Assembly (NCBI RefSeq): GCF_030708075.1
Contig: NZ_CP117982.1
Location: 2,013,513-2,077,512 of the forward strand
Length of the DNA: 64,000 bases
Reading direction: 5' to 3'
Source of the DNA: Candidatus Epulonipiscium viviparus
GTDB lineage: Bacteria > Bacillota > Clostridia > Lachnospirales > Cellulosilyticaceae
The position numbers were made by a program, and so were the translations under genes. Positions 37,922-46,517 of the stretch are shown here, in pieces (the stretch's first letter is position 1; every line of letters begins with the position of its first letter). The notes under the pieces are model-generated. The model had not been told where the DNA came from. It was given only the letters and a program-made list of their open reading frames with translations, and did no database searches.

Positions 37922-38203
37922 ATGAAGAATAAATTAAAGTACGTGATATTAGCAATGTTGGCGACATCGGCAATGACCGGATGTTATGGAGATTATACCG
38001 AGGAAGAAAGAAAGGCTATAGTAGACGAGGCGACGGACATTGCTCGAGATGCGGTAACAGATGCTCTAAGCATAGCGAAAGATGCGGTAGAAGGTGCGAT
38101 GGATATTGCTGAGGATGCAGTAAATATGGTGACAGACGTTGCTGAAGATGCAGCAGATATAGTGACAGACGTTGCCGACGATGTGGCGGATCTACTAAAT
38201 TAG
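37922..38203 (+). CDS. small lipoprotein made of five hendecad (11-residue) repeats
   Basis: A 93-residue protein starting at 37922 (GTGAGG upstream; an ATG at 37907 overlaps it). Signal peptide with lipobox AMTGC (Cys about 21). From residue 37 to 91 there are exactly five 11-residue repeats of the form A/V-x-D/S-I/V-A-x-D-A/V-x-x-x, for example ATDIARDAVTD and AMDIAEDAVNM. Such hendecads form right-handed coiled coils or long amphipathic helices. Strongly acidic (Asp/Glu) with alanine and valine on one face. I do not recognise a family. It would be tethered outside the membrane amid the binding-protein array, possibly as a surface spacer or oligomeriser. Confidence 0.7.
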   Translation: MKNKLKYVILAMLATSAMTGCYGDYTEEERKAIVDEATDIARDAVTDALSIAKDAVEGAMDIAEDAVNMVTDVAEDAADIVTDVADDVADLLN

Positions 38204-38247
38204 CTGGTATATAATAAATAAAGGATAAACTAAATAGGAGGTTACTT

Positions 38248-38979
38248 ATGCCAAATTTAGAAATTGTAAATGAATTAACTCTACGTGCCATATTTAATAA
38301 TCGAGATATATTACACATAAAAACAGGAAGCATGCTAGGGTATCAGGGAAAAATAGAGTTTAGTAAAGAACTAATAGGACCGGGGCGCAATGTTATAGGT
38401 GCGGCTCTTAGTCAATTAGGACGAAGGTTTACTGGCGAAAACATGGCACTAACCAAAGCAGTACCAAAAGAGAAGTCGGTAGGATACTTTGCCTTTGATG
38501 CGAATCATGTGGTGATACTAGATTTGGAGAAAGGCGAAACCATTGCAGTAGAAAGCGAAAACATATTGGCGTTTACTGATGACTGCAAGTATGGAGTGAT
38601 GTTTATGCCGCTGGGAACAATTAGCCAAAAGGGGCTTGCGACAAGTACGCTGACAGGACCGGGGCAAGCGGCGATATTGATAGACGGAAATCCCATCGTG
38701 CTAACTGGCGAATGCGTTGTGGACCCCGATGCACTAGTGGCGTTTAGAGGACCTCAGCCGTCGCTTCATGTGGATTTGAGCTGGAAGATGATTATCCCTG
38801 GGCAAACATCAGGTGAGTCATATTCTATGCATTTTAAAAGCTCAAAAAATATTGTAATACTGCAACCAAAGGAGAGAATGTCTGGAATCAATATCGGGAT
38901 GGATGGCGGAAAGCTAGGTTCTCGAGCTGAAGAACAACAAAGAAGTCGAGGAATATTAGGCGGGTTGTTTGGAGATTAA
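38248..38979 (+). CDS. AIM24-family protein (TIGR00266-like)
   Basis: A 243-residue beta-rich protein. Features of the AIM24/TIGR00266 family: KTGSMLGYQGKIEFSKE near residue 25, YFAFDANHVVILDLEKGE near 90, and a run of strand-turn elements with GLATSTLTGPGQAAIL followed by DPDALVAF. The trimeric beta-barrel-like fold is known, but biochemical function is unclear in bacteria. The C-terminus has a Gly/Arg-rich tail ending GGLFGD. The ribosome binding site TAGGAGG lies 8 bases before the ATG. It has no signal peptide. It and the small lipoprotein gene interrupt the binding-protein array between H and I. Confidence 0.8.
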   Translation: MPNLEIVNELTLRAIFNNRDILHIKTGSMLGYQGKIEFSKELIGPGRNVIGAALSQLGRRFTGENMALTKAVPKEKSVGYFAFDANHVVILDLEKGETIAVESENILAFTDDCKYGVMFMPLGTISQKGLATSTLTGPGQAAILIDGNPIVLTGECVVDPDALVAFRGPQPSLHVDLSWKMIIPGQTSGESYSMHFKSSKNIVILQPKERMSGINIGMDGGKLGSRAEEQQRSRGILGGLFGD

Positions 38980-38989
38980 AAATAATTAG

Positions 38990-39018
38990 AGTTTGAGCTG
39001 CTATATGTGGCTCGAACT
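38990..39018 (+). promoter_or_regulatory. hairpin before gene I
   Basis: AGTTTGAGC (38990-38998) pairs with GCTCGAACT (39010-39018) with one T-G pair and an 11-base loop. There is no T-run. It is a processing or stabilising stem between AIM24 and I. Confidence 0.45.
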
Positions 39019-39045
39019 ACATATAAATTTAGAGAGGATGGTCTA

Positions 39046-40443
39046 ATGAAACTGAAAAAATTTTTATGTTTGGGAGCGGCAGTATTAATGATTGGCGCAT
39101 TAACAGCTTGTGCTGGAGAAGAGGAAACACCAGCAACTACAGAAACAGCAGTGTCCGTTGCGCCAACCGCAGAAGTAGCAGCGCCTGAAACACAGCCGGT
39201 TCGTGATCTCGGAGGAAGAGTAATCACCATTGCGTCATGGGCAGATTTAAATGAACCAGATGAAAAAAAATCTGCGTACGAAGAAGCGCTCTGGGAGTAT
39301 CGCAATGAGATGATGGAAAAACATAACTTTAAGATGGAGGAGCTCGCTATGTCTAAGTGGCAGGATACTCTAGAATTGTTTTCGACATCAACATTGGCAG
39401 GCGAGCCGGCTGCGGAGATATTTAGATTTCATGCAACTCGCACTATAGCGGCAGTTAATAGCGGCTTATGTTATGACCTCTCAACTTTAGACTCAATTGA
39501 TCCAATGGACCCGAAATGGAATCCACCATTGGCAGAATTGATGTCGGTAGGAGATGCGCAATATGGCGTTGCAATTCCTGGGCGTCCAAAAAATATGTTG
39601 TTCTATAATAAACGATTGTTCGAAGAAGCGGGGTTGGATCCAGATTTACCATATGATTTGCAAGAATCTGGAGAATGGACTTGGGATACCTTTATGGAGA
39701 TTTCCGAAAAGCTAACACGAGATATTGATAACGATGGAGTAAACGACGTTTATGCGATGGTAATGAACTCATCTGGATTTGCTGAAACAGTTGTAATGTC
39801 AAATGATGGAACATATTTAGGTATAGACGAAAATGGAAAATATTACAATGGGCTTGAGCTACCAGAAACCATTGCCGCGCTTGAGTGGGCAGCAGACTAT
39901 TGGGCGACAGACTACGACTTGGCACCAAGCCATTGGAATGGGCATGAAGAGCTCTTTAGAACTGCTCAGGCCGCGATGTATATTGCAATAGAATGGAGCA
40001 GTACAAATTTGACGCAAGAAAATATGCCAGATGACTGGGGCTTGGTATCTTTTCCGAAGGGGCCCAATGCGGATGGGTATCGCGCAATGTACAAAGATCC
40101 TGCATATGTAATACCGAATTCATATTCAAAAGAAGAAGCGGAGGATATAGCATTTGCGCTTGACTTATGGTATGGCGGAGTTCCGGGTTATGATGGTGAG
40201 GACCAATGGAAAACAGAACTGTATCCTTTGTATAGAGATGAAAGAGGAATCGAAGAAACCAACGTAATTGCTAGAGTTCCAGAAAATATGCGACCAGACT
40301 ATACCGTCGCGTTGCCAAGCGATTTCAATGCTGGATTAGTCGCAACAGATGTGTATTACGGAAAAGCTACCGTCGCAGAATCAATAGAAGCGTATAAAAA
40401 TATATGGCAAATAGAAGTAGATAAGCTCAATGCAAAAAAATAG
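39046..40443 (+). CDS. solute-binding lipoprotein paralogue I
   Basis: A 465-residue paralogue. ATG 39046 has AGAGAGG 8 bases before; the frame upstream of it has no start signal. Lipobox GALTAC, Thr/Ala/Pro linker, then RDLGGRVITIASWADL. Loop: DIDNDGVND. It is the outlier of the I-L subgroup (LWYG-x-VPGYDG in all four). Differences: MEELAMSKWQDTLELFSTS, PGRPKNMLFYNKRLFEE and a shorter C-terminal cleft segment DYTVALPSDFNAGLVATDVY. The reading frame is intact. Confidence 0.88.
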   Translation: MKLKKFLCLGAAVLMIGALTACAGEEETPATTETAVSVAPTAEVAAPETQPVRDLGGRVITIASWADLNEPDEKKSAYEEALWEYRNEMMEKHNFKMEELAMSKWQDTLELFSTSTLAGEPAAEIFRFHATRTIAAVNSGLCYDLSTLDSIDPMDPKWNPPLAELMSVGDAQYGVAIPGRPKNMLFYNKRLFEEAGLDPDLPYDLQESGEWTWDTFMEISEKLTRDIDNDGVNDVYAMVMNSSGFAETVVMSNDGTYLGIDENGKYYNGLELPETIAALEWAADYWATDYDLAPSHWNGHEELFRTAQAAMYIAIEWSSTNLTQENMPDDWGLVSFPKGPNADGYRAMYKDPAYVIPNSYSKEEAEDIAFALDLWYGGVPGYDGEDQWKTELYPLYRDERGIEETNVIARVPENMRPDYTVALPSDFNAGLVATDVYYGKATVAESIEAYKNIWQIEVDKLNAKK

Positions 40444-40486
40444 TGAGCAGAAAATTTTAATGTTAATAAATAAGGGGGATGTATAT

Positions 40487-41885
40487 ATGAATTTAAGAAA
40501 ATTTTTATGTTTAGGATTTGCAGTATTAACGATAGGTGCGTTAACAGCTTGCGTGTGGTGGAGAAGAGGAAACAGCAACAACTACAGAAGTAGCAGCGCC
40601 TGTCGCACCCGTCGCAGAAGTAGCCGAGCCAGAAGAACCAGTTCGAGATCTGGGTGGCTTAGTGGTAACTCTTGCCAACTGGAACGGTAAAGTGGAACCA
40701 GAAGTTAAAGGCTCCGCATATGAAGAAGCATTGTGGGAGCATCGTAATGAAATGATGGAGAAGCATAATTTTACATTTGAAGAGGTTGGGCTAGCGACTT
40801 GGAACGGCATGCTCGAGTTATTTTCCACATCGGTGTTGGCAGGCGACCCTGCGGCAGAGATATTTAGATTTCATGCAAACTATACATTGGCAGCGGCGCA
40901 AAGTGGCTTGGCATACGACTTGTCAACATTAGATAGCATAGATGTGGATGACCCAGATGTGTGGAATGTTTCGCTTGCAGAAGTTATGACGATAGATGAC
41001 GCGCAATACGGCGTTGGAGAAAAGGGTCGTCCAAAACAAATGATATTCTTTAACAAGCGATTATTTGAGGAAGCAGGATTAGATCCAAACTTGCCATACG
41101 ACTTGCAAGCATCAGGCGATTGGACATGGGAAACTTTTATGGAGCTCTCAGAAAAATTGACGAGAGATACAGATAACGATGGAGTAAACGACACATATGC
41201 TATGATAATGAATGCTGGTATTTTTGCAGAATCAGTAGTAATGTCAAACGGCGGAGACCTGGTATATGTGGATGAAAACGGGGATTATCAGCATGGGTTA
41301 GACGATCCTAGGGTTGTTGCAGCGCTCGAGTGGGCAGCAGACTATTGGAAAACCGATTTTGACCTAGCGCCGGCGCATTGGAATGGGCACGCAGAAGCAT
41401 TCTATAGCGGTCAAGCTGCAATGTATTTGGGGGGAGAGTGGGAAAGCACAACTCTAACTCAAGATAAAATGGCAGACGACTGGGGCTTAGTAGCGTTTCC
41501 AAAAGGGCCTAGTGCAACAGAATATAGAGCAGTATATAGCGATCCAGGCTGGGTAATTCCTGCTTCATATTCTAAGGAAGAAGCCGAAGATATAGCGTTT
41601 GCATTAAGCTTATGGTACGGGCCAGTGCCAGGATATGACGGTGAGGAAGATTGGAAAACAGTACTGTACCCTCTATATAGAGATGAGAGAGCAATTGACG
41701 AAACTGTCGCAATGGTGCGAGAGCCTGAAAATTCAGCAATAGACTTAACAATTGCAATAGCCGATAGCGTAAACGTGGGACTTCTATCAACTGATGTATA
41801 TTGGAACAAAGCTACTGTGGCAGAATCAATCGAAGCTCAAAAAGGAATCTGGCAAGCTGCATTAGATAAATTAAACGCGAAGTAA
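40487..41885 (+). pseudogene. solute-binding lipoprotein paralogue J, frameshifted directly after the lipobox cysteine
   Basis: The start ATG 40487 (AAGGGGGA upstream) yields a signal peptide ending GALTAC. There, compared with K and L (GCTTGTGGTGGAGAAGAG), J reads GCTTGCGTGTGGTGGAGAAG, a 4-base insertion. The frame continues as an Arg/Ser-rich nonsense tail to 40690. The mature protein, from GGEEE onward, is intact in another frame to 41885, with the DTDNDGVND loop and VELP-type landmarks of the I-L subgroup. Translation of the mature domain without its signal could start at an internal site, but no ribosome binding site is evident. The lesion is a short repeat of GTG/TGG bases, so slippage or error are both possible. 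Confidence 0.75.
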
Positions 41886-41912
41886 TAAGTTGTTCTTGTA
41901 AGGGGGATGTAA

Positions 41913-43298
41913 ATGAATTTAAGAAAATTTTTATGTCTAGGATTGGCAGTATTAACGATAGGCGCGCTAACAGCTTGTGGTGGAGAAGAGGAAACAGCAG
42001 CAACTACTGAAACATCAGCGCCTGTCGCAGAAGTAGCCGAGCCCGAAGAACCAGTTAGAGATCTGGGTGGCTTAGTGGTAACTCTTGCCAATTGGGTAGA
42101 TATAATCGAGCCAGAGGTTAAAGGTTCTGCATACGAAGAAGCGTTGTGGGAGCATCGTCATGCGATGATGGAGAAACATAACTTTAAGTTTGAGGAGCTT
42201 GCACTAGCACCTTGGAACGGCATGCTCGAGTTGTTTTCTACATCGGTATTGGCAGACGACCCTGCGGCAGAGATATTCAGATTTCATGCAAGCAACACAT
42301 TGGCAGTTGCTCAAAGCGGTTTAGCATACGATTTGTCAACGTTAGATAGCATAGACGTAAATGATTCAGCTTCCTGGAATATTTCGCTTGCAGAAGTTAT
42401 GACAATAGGCGACGAGCAATACGGCGTTGGTGAGCAAAGTCGACCTAAGCAAATGATATACTTCAATAAGAGGTTATTTGAAGATGCGGGGTTAGATCCA
42501 AACTTGCTATACGACTTGCAAGCATCGGGAGATTGGACCTGGGAAACTTTTATGGAGATCTCAGAAATATTAACGAGAGATACAGATAACGATGGGGTAA
42601 ACGACATATATGCAATAGTGATGAACCCCTCCTCGTTTGCAGAATCTGTAATAATGTCAAATGATGGAAAATTGGTTTATGTGGATGATGATGGCGTGTA
42701 TAAGCATGGATTAGATGATCCGAAGGTTGTTGCAGCGCTCGAGTGGGCAGCAGAATATTGGAAAACTGACTATGACCTAGTTCCAGCGCATTGGAATGGG
42801 CACAAAGATGCGTTTCTAACCAGCCAAGCTGCTATGTACTTGGGCAATGAATGGGAAAGCACAACGCTAACACAGGATCAAATGCCAGATGATTGGGGCT
42901 TAGTAACTATGCCAAAAGGGCCGAACGCAGCGGACTATAAAGTAATGTATAGTGACTCTGGCTGGGTAATTCCTGCGTCATACTCTAAAGAAGAAGCCGA
43001 AGATATAGCATTTGCGCTTGACCTGTGGTACGGGCCAGTTCCAGGATATGACGGGCCAGATGATTGGAAGACAACGCTATATCCGCTATACAGAGACGAA
43101 AGAGCGATCGATGAAACTGTCGCAATGGCGAGAAAGAGAGAAAACTCAATGGTAGACTTAACGATAGCGATAGCCGATAGCGTAAACGTGGGACTTTTAT
43201 CATCTGATGTGTATTGGAACAGAGCGACTGTGGCAGAATCGATCGAAGCTCAAAAAGGAATCTGGCAAGCTGCATTAGATAAAGTAAACGCGAAGTAA
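41913..43298 (+). CDS. solute-binding lipoprotein paralogue K
   Basis: 461 residues and intact. It is the only functional-looking member of the close J-K-L trio. Ribosome binding site AAGGGGGA; lipobox GALTAC; linker with E-E-E-T-A-A-T-T-E and A-P-V-A-E-V. Loop: DTDNDGVND. The 27-base spacer before it is nearly identical to the spacer before L, and the first 130 coding bases of K and L are almost the same, showing recent duplication or conversion. K has private changes such as LADDPAAEIFRFHASNTLAV and SARKREN-type residues near the C-terminus (MARKRENSMVDL). Confidence 0.88.
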   Translation: MNLRKFLCLGLAVLTIGALTACGGEEETAATTETSAPVAEVAEPEEPVRDLGGLVVTLANWVDIIEPEVKGSAYEEALWEHRHAMMEKHNFKFEELALAPWNGMLELFSTSVLADDPAAEIFRFHASNTLAVAQSGLAYDLSTLDSIDVNDSASWNISLAEVMTIGDEQYGVGEQSRPKQMIYFNKRLFEDAGLDPNLLYDLQASGDWTWETFMEISEILTRDTDNDGVNDIYAIVMNPSSFAESVIMSNDGKLVYVDDDGVYKHGLDDPKVVAALEWAAEYWKTDYDLVPAHWNGHKDAFLTSQAAMYLGNEWESTTLTQDQMPDDWGLVTMPKGPNAADYKVMYSDSGWVIPASYSKEEAEDIAFALDLWYGPVPGYDGPDDWKTTLYPLYRDERAIDETVAMARKRENSMVDLTIAIADSVNVGLLSSDVYWNRATVAESIEAQKGIWQAALDKVNAK

Positions 43299-43325
43299 TA
43301 AGTTGTTCTTGTAAGGGGGATATAG

Positions 43326-44721
43326 ATGAATTTAAGAAAATTTTTATGCCTAGGATTGGCAGTATTAACGATAGGTGCGCTAACAGCTTGTGGTGGAGAA
43401 GAGGAAACAGCAGCAACTACTGAAACAGCAGCGCCTGTCGCACCCGTAGCAGAAGTAGCTGAGCCCGAAGAACCAGTTCGAGATTTGGGTGGTTTAGTTG
43501 TAACCATCGCAACTTGGGTTGATGTTGTGGAACCGGAAGTTAAAAACTCCGCATACGAAGAAGCGTTGTGGGAGCATCGCCATGAGATGATGGAGAAACA
43601 TAACTTTAAGTTTGAGGAGCTTGCATTGGCACCTTGGAACGGCATGCTCGAGTTGTTTTCCACATCGGTGTTGGCAGGCGACCCTGCGGCAGAGATATTC
43701 AGATTTCATGCAAACTATACATTGGCAGCGGCGCAAAGTGGCTTGGCATATGACTTGTCAACGTTAGATAGCATAGATGCAGATGACCCTGTTGTATGGA
43801 ACCCATCTCTTGCAGAAGTTATGACGATAGGCGACGCGCAATACGGCGTTGGAGAAAAGGGTCGTCCTAAGCAAATGCTATACTTCAATAAGCGATTATT
43901 TGAGGAAGCAGGATTAGATCCAAACTTGCCATACGACTTGCAAGCATCGGGGAGATTGGACCTGGGAAACTTTTATGGAGCTCTCAGAAAAATTAACGAG
44001 AGATACAGATAACGATGGCATAAACGACACATATGCAATGGTAATGAATCCATCTGCGTTTGCTGAAGCTGTGATAATGTCAAACGGAGGAAAGCTGGTT
44101 TACGTTGATGAAAACGGTGACTATAAGCATGGGTTAGACGATGCGGAGGTTGTTGCCGCTCTTGAGTGGGCAGCAGATTACTGGAAAACCGAGTTCGACC
44201 TTGTTCCAGCGCACTGGAATGGGCACAAAGATGCGTTTCTAACCAGCCAAGCTGCTATGTACTTGGGCAGTGAATGGGAAAGCACAACGCTAACACAGGA
44301 TCAAATGGCCGACGACTGGGGCTTAGTAACCTTTCCGAAAGGACCTAATGCGACGGGATATAAAGCAATCTATGGAGATCCGGGTTGGGTAATTCCGGCA
44401 TCGTATTCAAAAGAGGAAGCCGAAGATATAGCATTTGCGTTAAACTTGTGGTATGGGCCAGTTCCAGGATACGACGGACCGGATGATTGGAAAACAGTGT
44501 TATATCCATTATATAGAGATGAAAGAGCGATCGACGAAACTATCGCAATGGTGCGAGAGCCAGAAAATTCGATGGTAAACTTAACGATAGCGATTTCCGA
44601 TAGCGTAAATGTGGGGCTTCTATCATCTGATGTGTATTGGAACAAAGCGACTGTGGCAGAATCGATTGAAGCGCAAAAAGGAATCTGGCAAGCTGCATTA
44701 GATAAAGTAAACGCGAAGTAA
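43326..44721 (+). pseudogene. solute-binding lipoprotein paralogue L, frameshifted at a G-run
   Basis: The start ATG 43326 with AAGGGGGA gives an intact N-terminal half. At 43949-43952 there is GGGG where sister genes have GGG (GCATCGGGGAGATTGG versus GCATCGGGAGATTGG), so the frame shifts at the SGDWTWE motif and stops at 44012. The C-terminal half continues intact in the next frame to 44721 (MELSEKLTRDTDNDGIND...). One missing G would restore a 464-residue protein. Single-base homopolymer differences are typical both of contingency loci and of sequencing error, so the state of this gene needs raw-read support. Confidence 0.78.
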
Positions 44722-44728
44722 AATATAG

Positions 44729-44764
44729 CTAGGGTATCGAAAAACGGTATCCTAGTTTTTTTTT
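44729..44764 (+). terminator. intrinsic terminator closing the binding-protein array
   Basis: An 11-base stem CTAGGGTATCG (44729-44739) / CGGTATCCTAG (44745-44755) with two G-T pairs and an AAAAA loop, followed by nine T. It is the strongest terminator in the locus. Confidence 0.9.
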
Positions 44765-45017
44765 CCACAACTTGCTAGTAGCATAAGTTAAATTCAAAAA
44801 TTGAGTATACCGATATAAAACTTGATAGATACAATCGTACTTTTACATTGCCAATAGGATTAAAGAAGAGAGTGAAGAGGTGTTGGAGCGATAGGGCGGT
44901 GATAACATATATGTTTATAAACCTGATTTTGATATTGATACTAATTCAGCTGCAGAGATTAGCACAATAGCTGTTCCAGAGGGCACGACTAAGAATTATA
45001 ATATAAATAAGAAAAAG
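44765..45017. other. gene-poor spacer with a possible coding remnant
   Basis: No complete gene is seen. On the plus strand, the frame from about 44902 reads GDNIYVYKPDFDIDTNSAAE and continues with EISTIAVPEGTTKNYNI, a secreted-protein-like composition, but it has an in-frame TAG just upstream and no start signal. It may be a decayed fragment or chance. Confidence 0.3.
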
Positions 45018-45052
45018 AAATGCGCCGGCGTATTATTGCCAGCGCATTTTTT
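45018..45052. terminator. bidirectional terminator between the array and the methyltransferase
   Basis: AAATGCGC pairs with GCGCATTT, with an inner GGC/GCC pairing. T-runs flank it on both strands (TTTTTT on plus; TTTCTTTTT on minus). It serves mainly the minus-strand methyltransferase, which ends at 45051. Confidence 0.75.
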
Positions 45053-45797
45053 ATTTGACAGCCAATGTTGCATAGAACGTGGGTAGATTAAAATTGTGAA
45101 GCAAACCGGACCCGTTAGTATCTTGGTAGATTTCTTTCAATGTGAAACCTGCCATAAGTTGCCCACCTATTTGCTCTTCTATAGTATGTGAAAACTGAAT
45201 ACCCCATCCGTTTGCAATAGACTGCTCGTAAAGCTCTTTATCGTTGAGTGGATTATACGGAAGAACGTATTCGAAGACTCCCTCTTGATCGCCAAATACA
45301 AAGTTGAGGCCATTGTCAAGACCAGCAAGTAAGCGCCCACCCTTTTTGAGAACTCGATAGCATTCGGCCCATATTGGCTCAACATTTTCCACATAACAAT
45401 TGGATACCGGATGAAAAATCATATCGAAAGTTTCGTTGGCAAAAGGTAATGGTTTGGTCATATCGGCACGCACTATTTCGATCTCATAATTTTCACGTCG
45501 AGAAACAAGTCGCTCGCTTTCTAACTGAGATTCGGAATAGTCTAGTACTGTACAGACCGCTCCCAATGCCGCAAAGATAGGCATCTGCTGTCCACCACCA
45601 GAGGCCAGCCCCAGTACTTTTGCATTAGCAAGAGAAGGAAACCAGCTTTTCGGCACAGGCTTGGTTGGGGTTAGCAAAACATTCCAATTGCCCGTCTTTG
45701 CAGCAGCAAAAATTTCGGCTGCGATAGGTATTCCCCACTCCCAACCGTTTTGATTCCAGTCATCAAATGTCTTGGCATTAATCAGTCTATAGTCCAT
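45051..45797 (-). CDS. class I SAM-dependent methyltransferase
   Basis: 248 residues, soluble. Motif I, the SAM-binding loop, is VLGLASGGGQQ (about residues 62-72). It is followed by the acidic strand VCTVLDYSESQLE (Asp binds the ribose), motif II RADMTKPLPFANETFD and motif III region VLKKGGRLLAGL. The N-terminal DWNQNGWEWGIPI is typical of a Methyltransf_11-type subgroup. It probably methylates a small molecule; the substrate cannot be inferred. AAGGGAG precedes the ATG. It starts 3 bases after the second Spo0M-like stop, so it is the third gene of that minus-strand operon. Confidence 0.85.
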   Translation of the reverse strand: MDYRLINAKTFDDWNQNGWEWGIPIAAEIFAAAKTGNWNVLLTPTKPVPKSWFPSLANAKVLGLASGGGQQMPIFAALGAVCTVLDYSESQLESERLVSRRENYEIEIVRADMTKPLPFANETFDMIFHPVSNCYVENVEPIWAECYRVLKKGGRLLAGLDNGLNFVFGDQEGVFEYVLPYNPLNDKELYEQSIANGWGIQFSHTIEEQIGGQLMAGFTLKEIYQDTNGSGLLHNFNLPTFYATLAVK

Positions 45798-45800
45798 ATA

Positions 45801-46508
45801 TTATCTCCCTTTTACCAGGTATCGCTCTAATGTTTGTGTTTCATCGTACGGGGGAATAAAGACATTGATATGAGTTTGGTTCTTGGAAGAAATTTCGTTT
45901 AGCACGGTTTGAAAGCTTCGGGCATGTTTATCGATTCTCATAACCATTTCTATACCTCCAGTGACGTGAAGAAAGTAGCATTGGAGTTCATCAATAAATT
46001 TGCCAAATAAGTTTTTGGACTTAAAAGTAAATCGTTGAACTAGTTGACCCTGCGTTAAATAAGTTTCAGTAGTAGGATTATTGTAAGCAAACTTTGTAGT
46101 CAAGATGTTAATTATTTTTTCCAAATCCTTAGAAGGAAATACTTTCAGATTGGTTTTTATTTCTTTGGGAACTGGCAAATCAAATATCGTCTTTAGATAA
46201 GCAAACCTGGTAGTGGGTGTATCGGGCGAAATTCTAAGAGAGAAGTGTACATCTTCTGCGGCACCGGCTGGGAGTGTAAATGCAGTAGCGCATCGGGTTT
46301 CGACCAACTTGGTGGCTCTGTGAGCCTTAGTATAGATCGTATAATAAGCCACGTCGATGCCTCGAAATTCCACAGCCCTTTTGCCTCCAACAAGAGATAC
46401 AACCCCTTTTATCATTTCACCCTGTCTAATAATTTTGGTTTCCACTTTCGTATCCACATATGCGCAACCCATGCTCATCGCAGTGAAAGCATTAGCAAAA
46501 ACACCCAT
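45801..46508 (-). CDS. Spo0M-family (arrestin-like) protein 2
   Basis: A 235-residue protein of the Spo0M/SpoOM family, which has an arrestin-like double beta-sandwich. Signature segments are GCAYVDTKVETKIIRQGEMI (residues about 14-33) followed by GVVSLVGGKRAVEFRGIDV, and a C-terminal INVFIPPYDET. B. subtilis Spo0M influences the start of sporulation and division by unknown means. AGGAGA precedes the ATG. It is 9 bases downstream of its paralogue and translationally close to the methyltransferase. It is shorter than protein 1 and less acidic. Confidence 0.8.
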   Translation of the reverse strand: MGVFANAFTAMSMGCAYVDTKVETKIIRQGEMIKGVVSLVGGKRAVEFRGIDVAYYTIYTKAHRATKLVETRCATAFTLPAGAAEDVHFSLRISPDTPTTRFAYLKTIFDLPVPKEIKTNLKVFPSKDLEKIINILTTKFAYNNPTTETYLTQGQLVQRFTFKSKNLFGKFIDELQCYFLHVTGGIEMVMRIDKHARSFQTVLNEISSKNQTHINVFIPPYDETQTLERYLVKGR

Positions 46509-46517
46509 TCAATTCTC

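Noticed and set aside
25777-44721. The array as a CRISPR or repeat array
   Set aside because: Repetition is at gene scale with full reading frames; no short regularly spaced repeats with unique spacers exist here.
25626-45050. Insertion sequences or transposase genes driving array growth
   Set aside because: No transposase-like frames or terminal inverted repeats were seen in the window.
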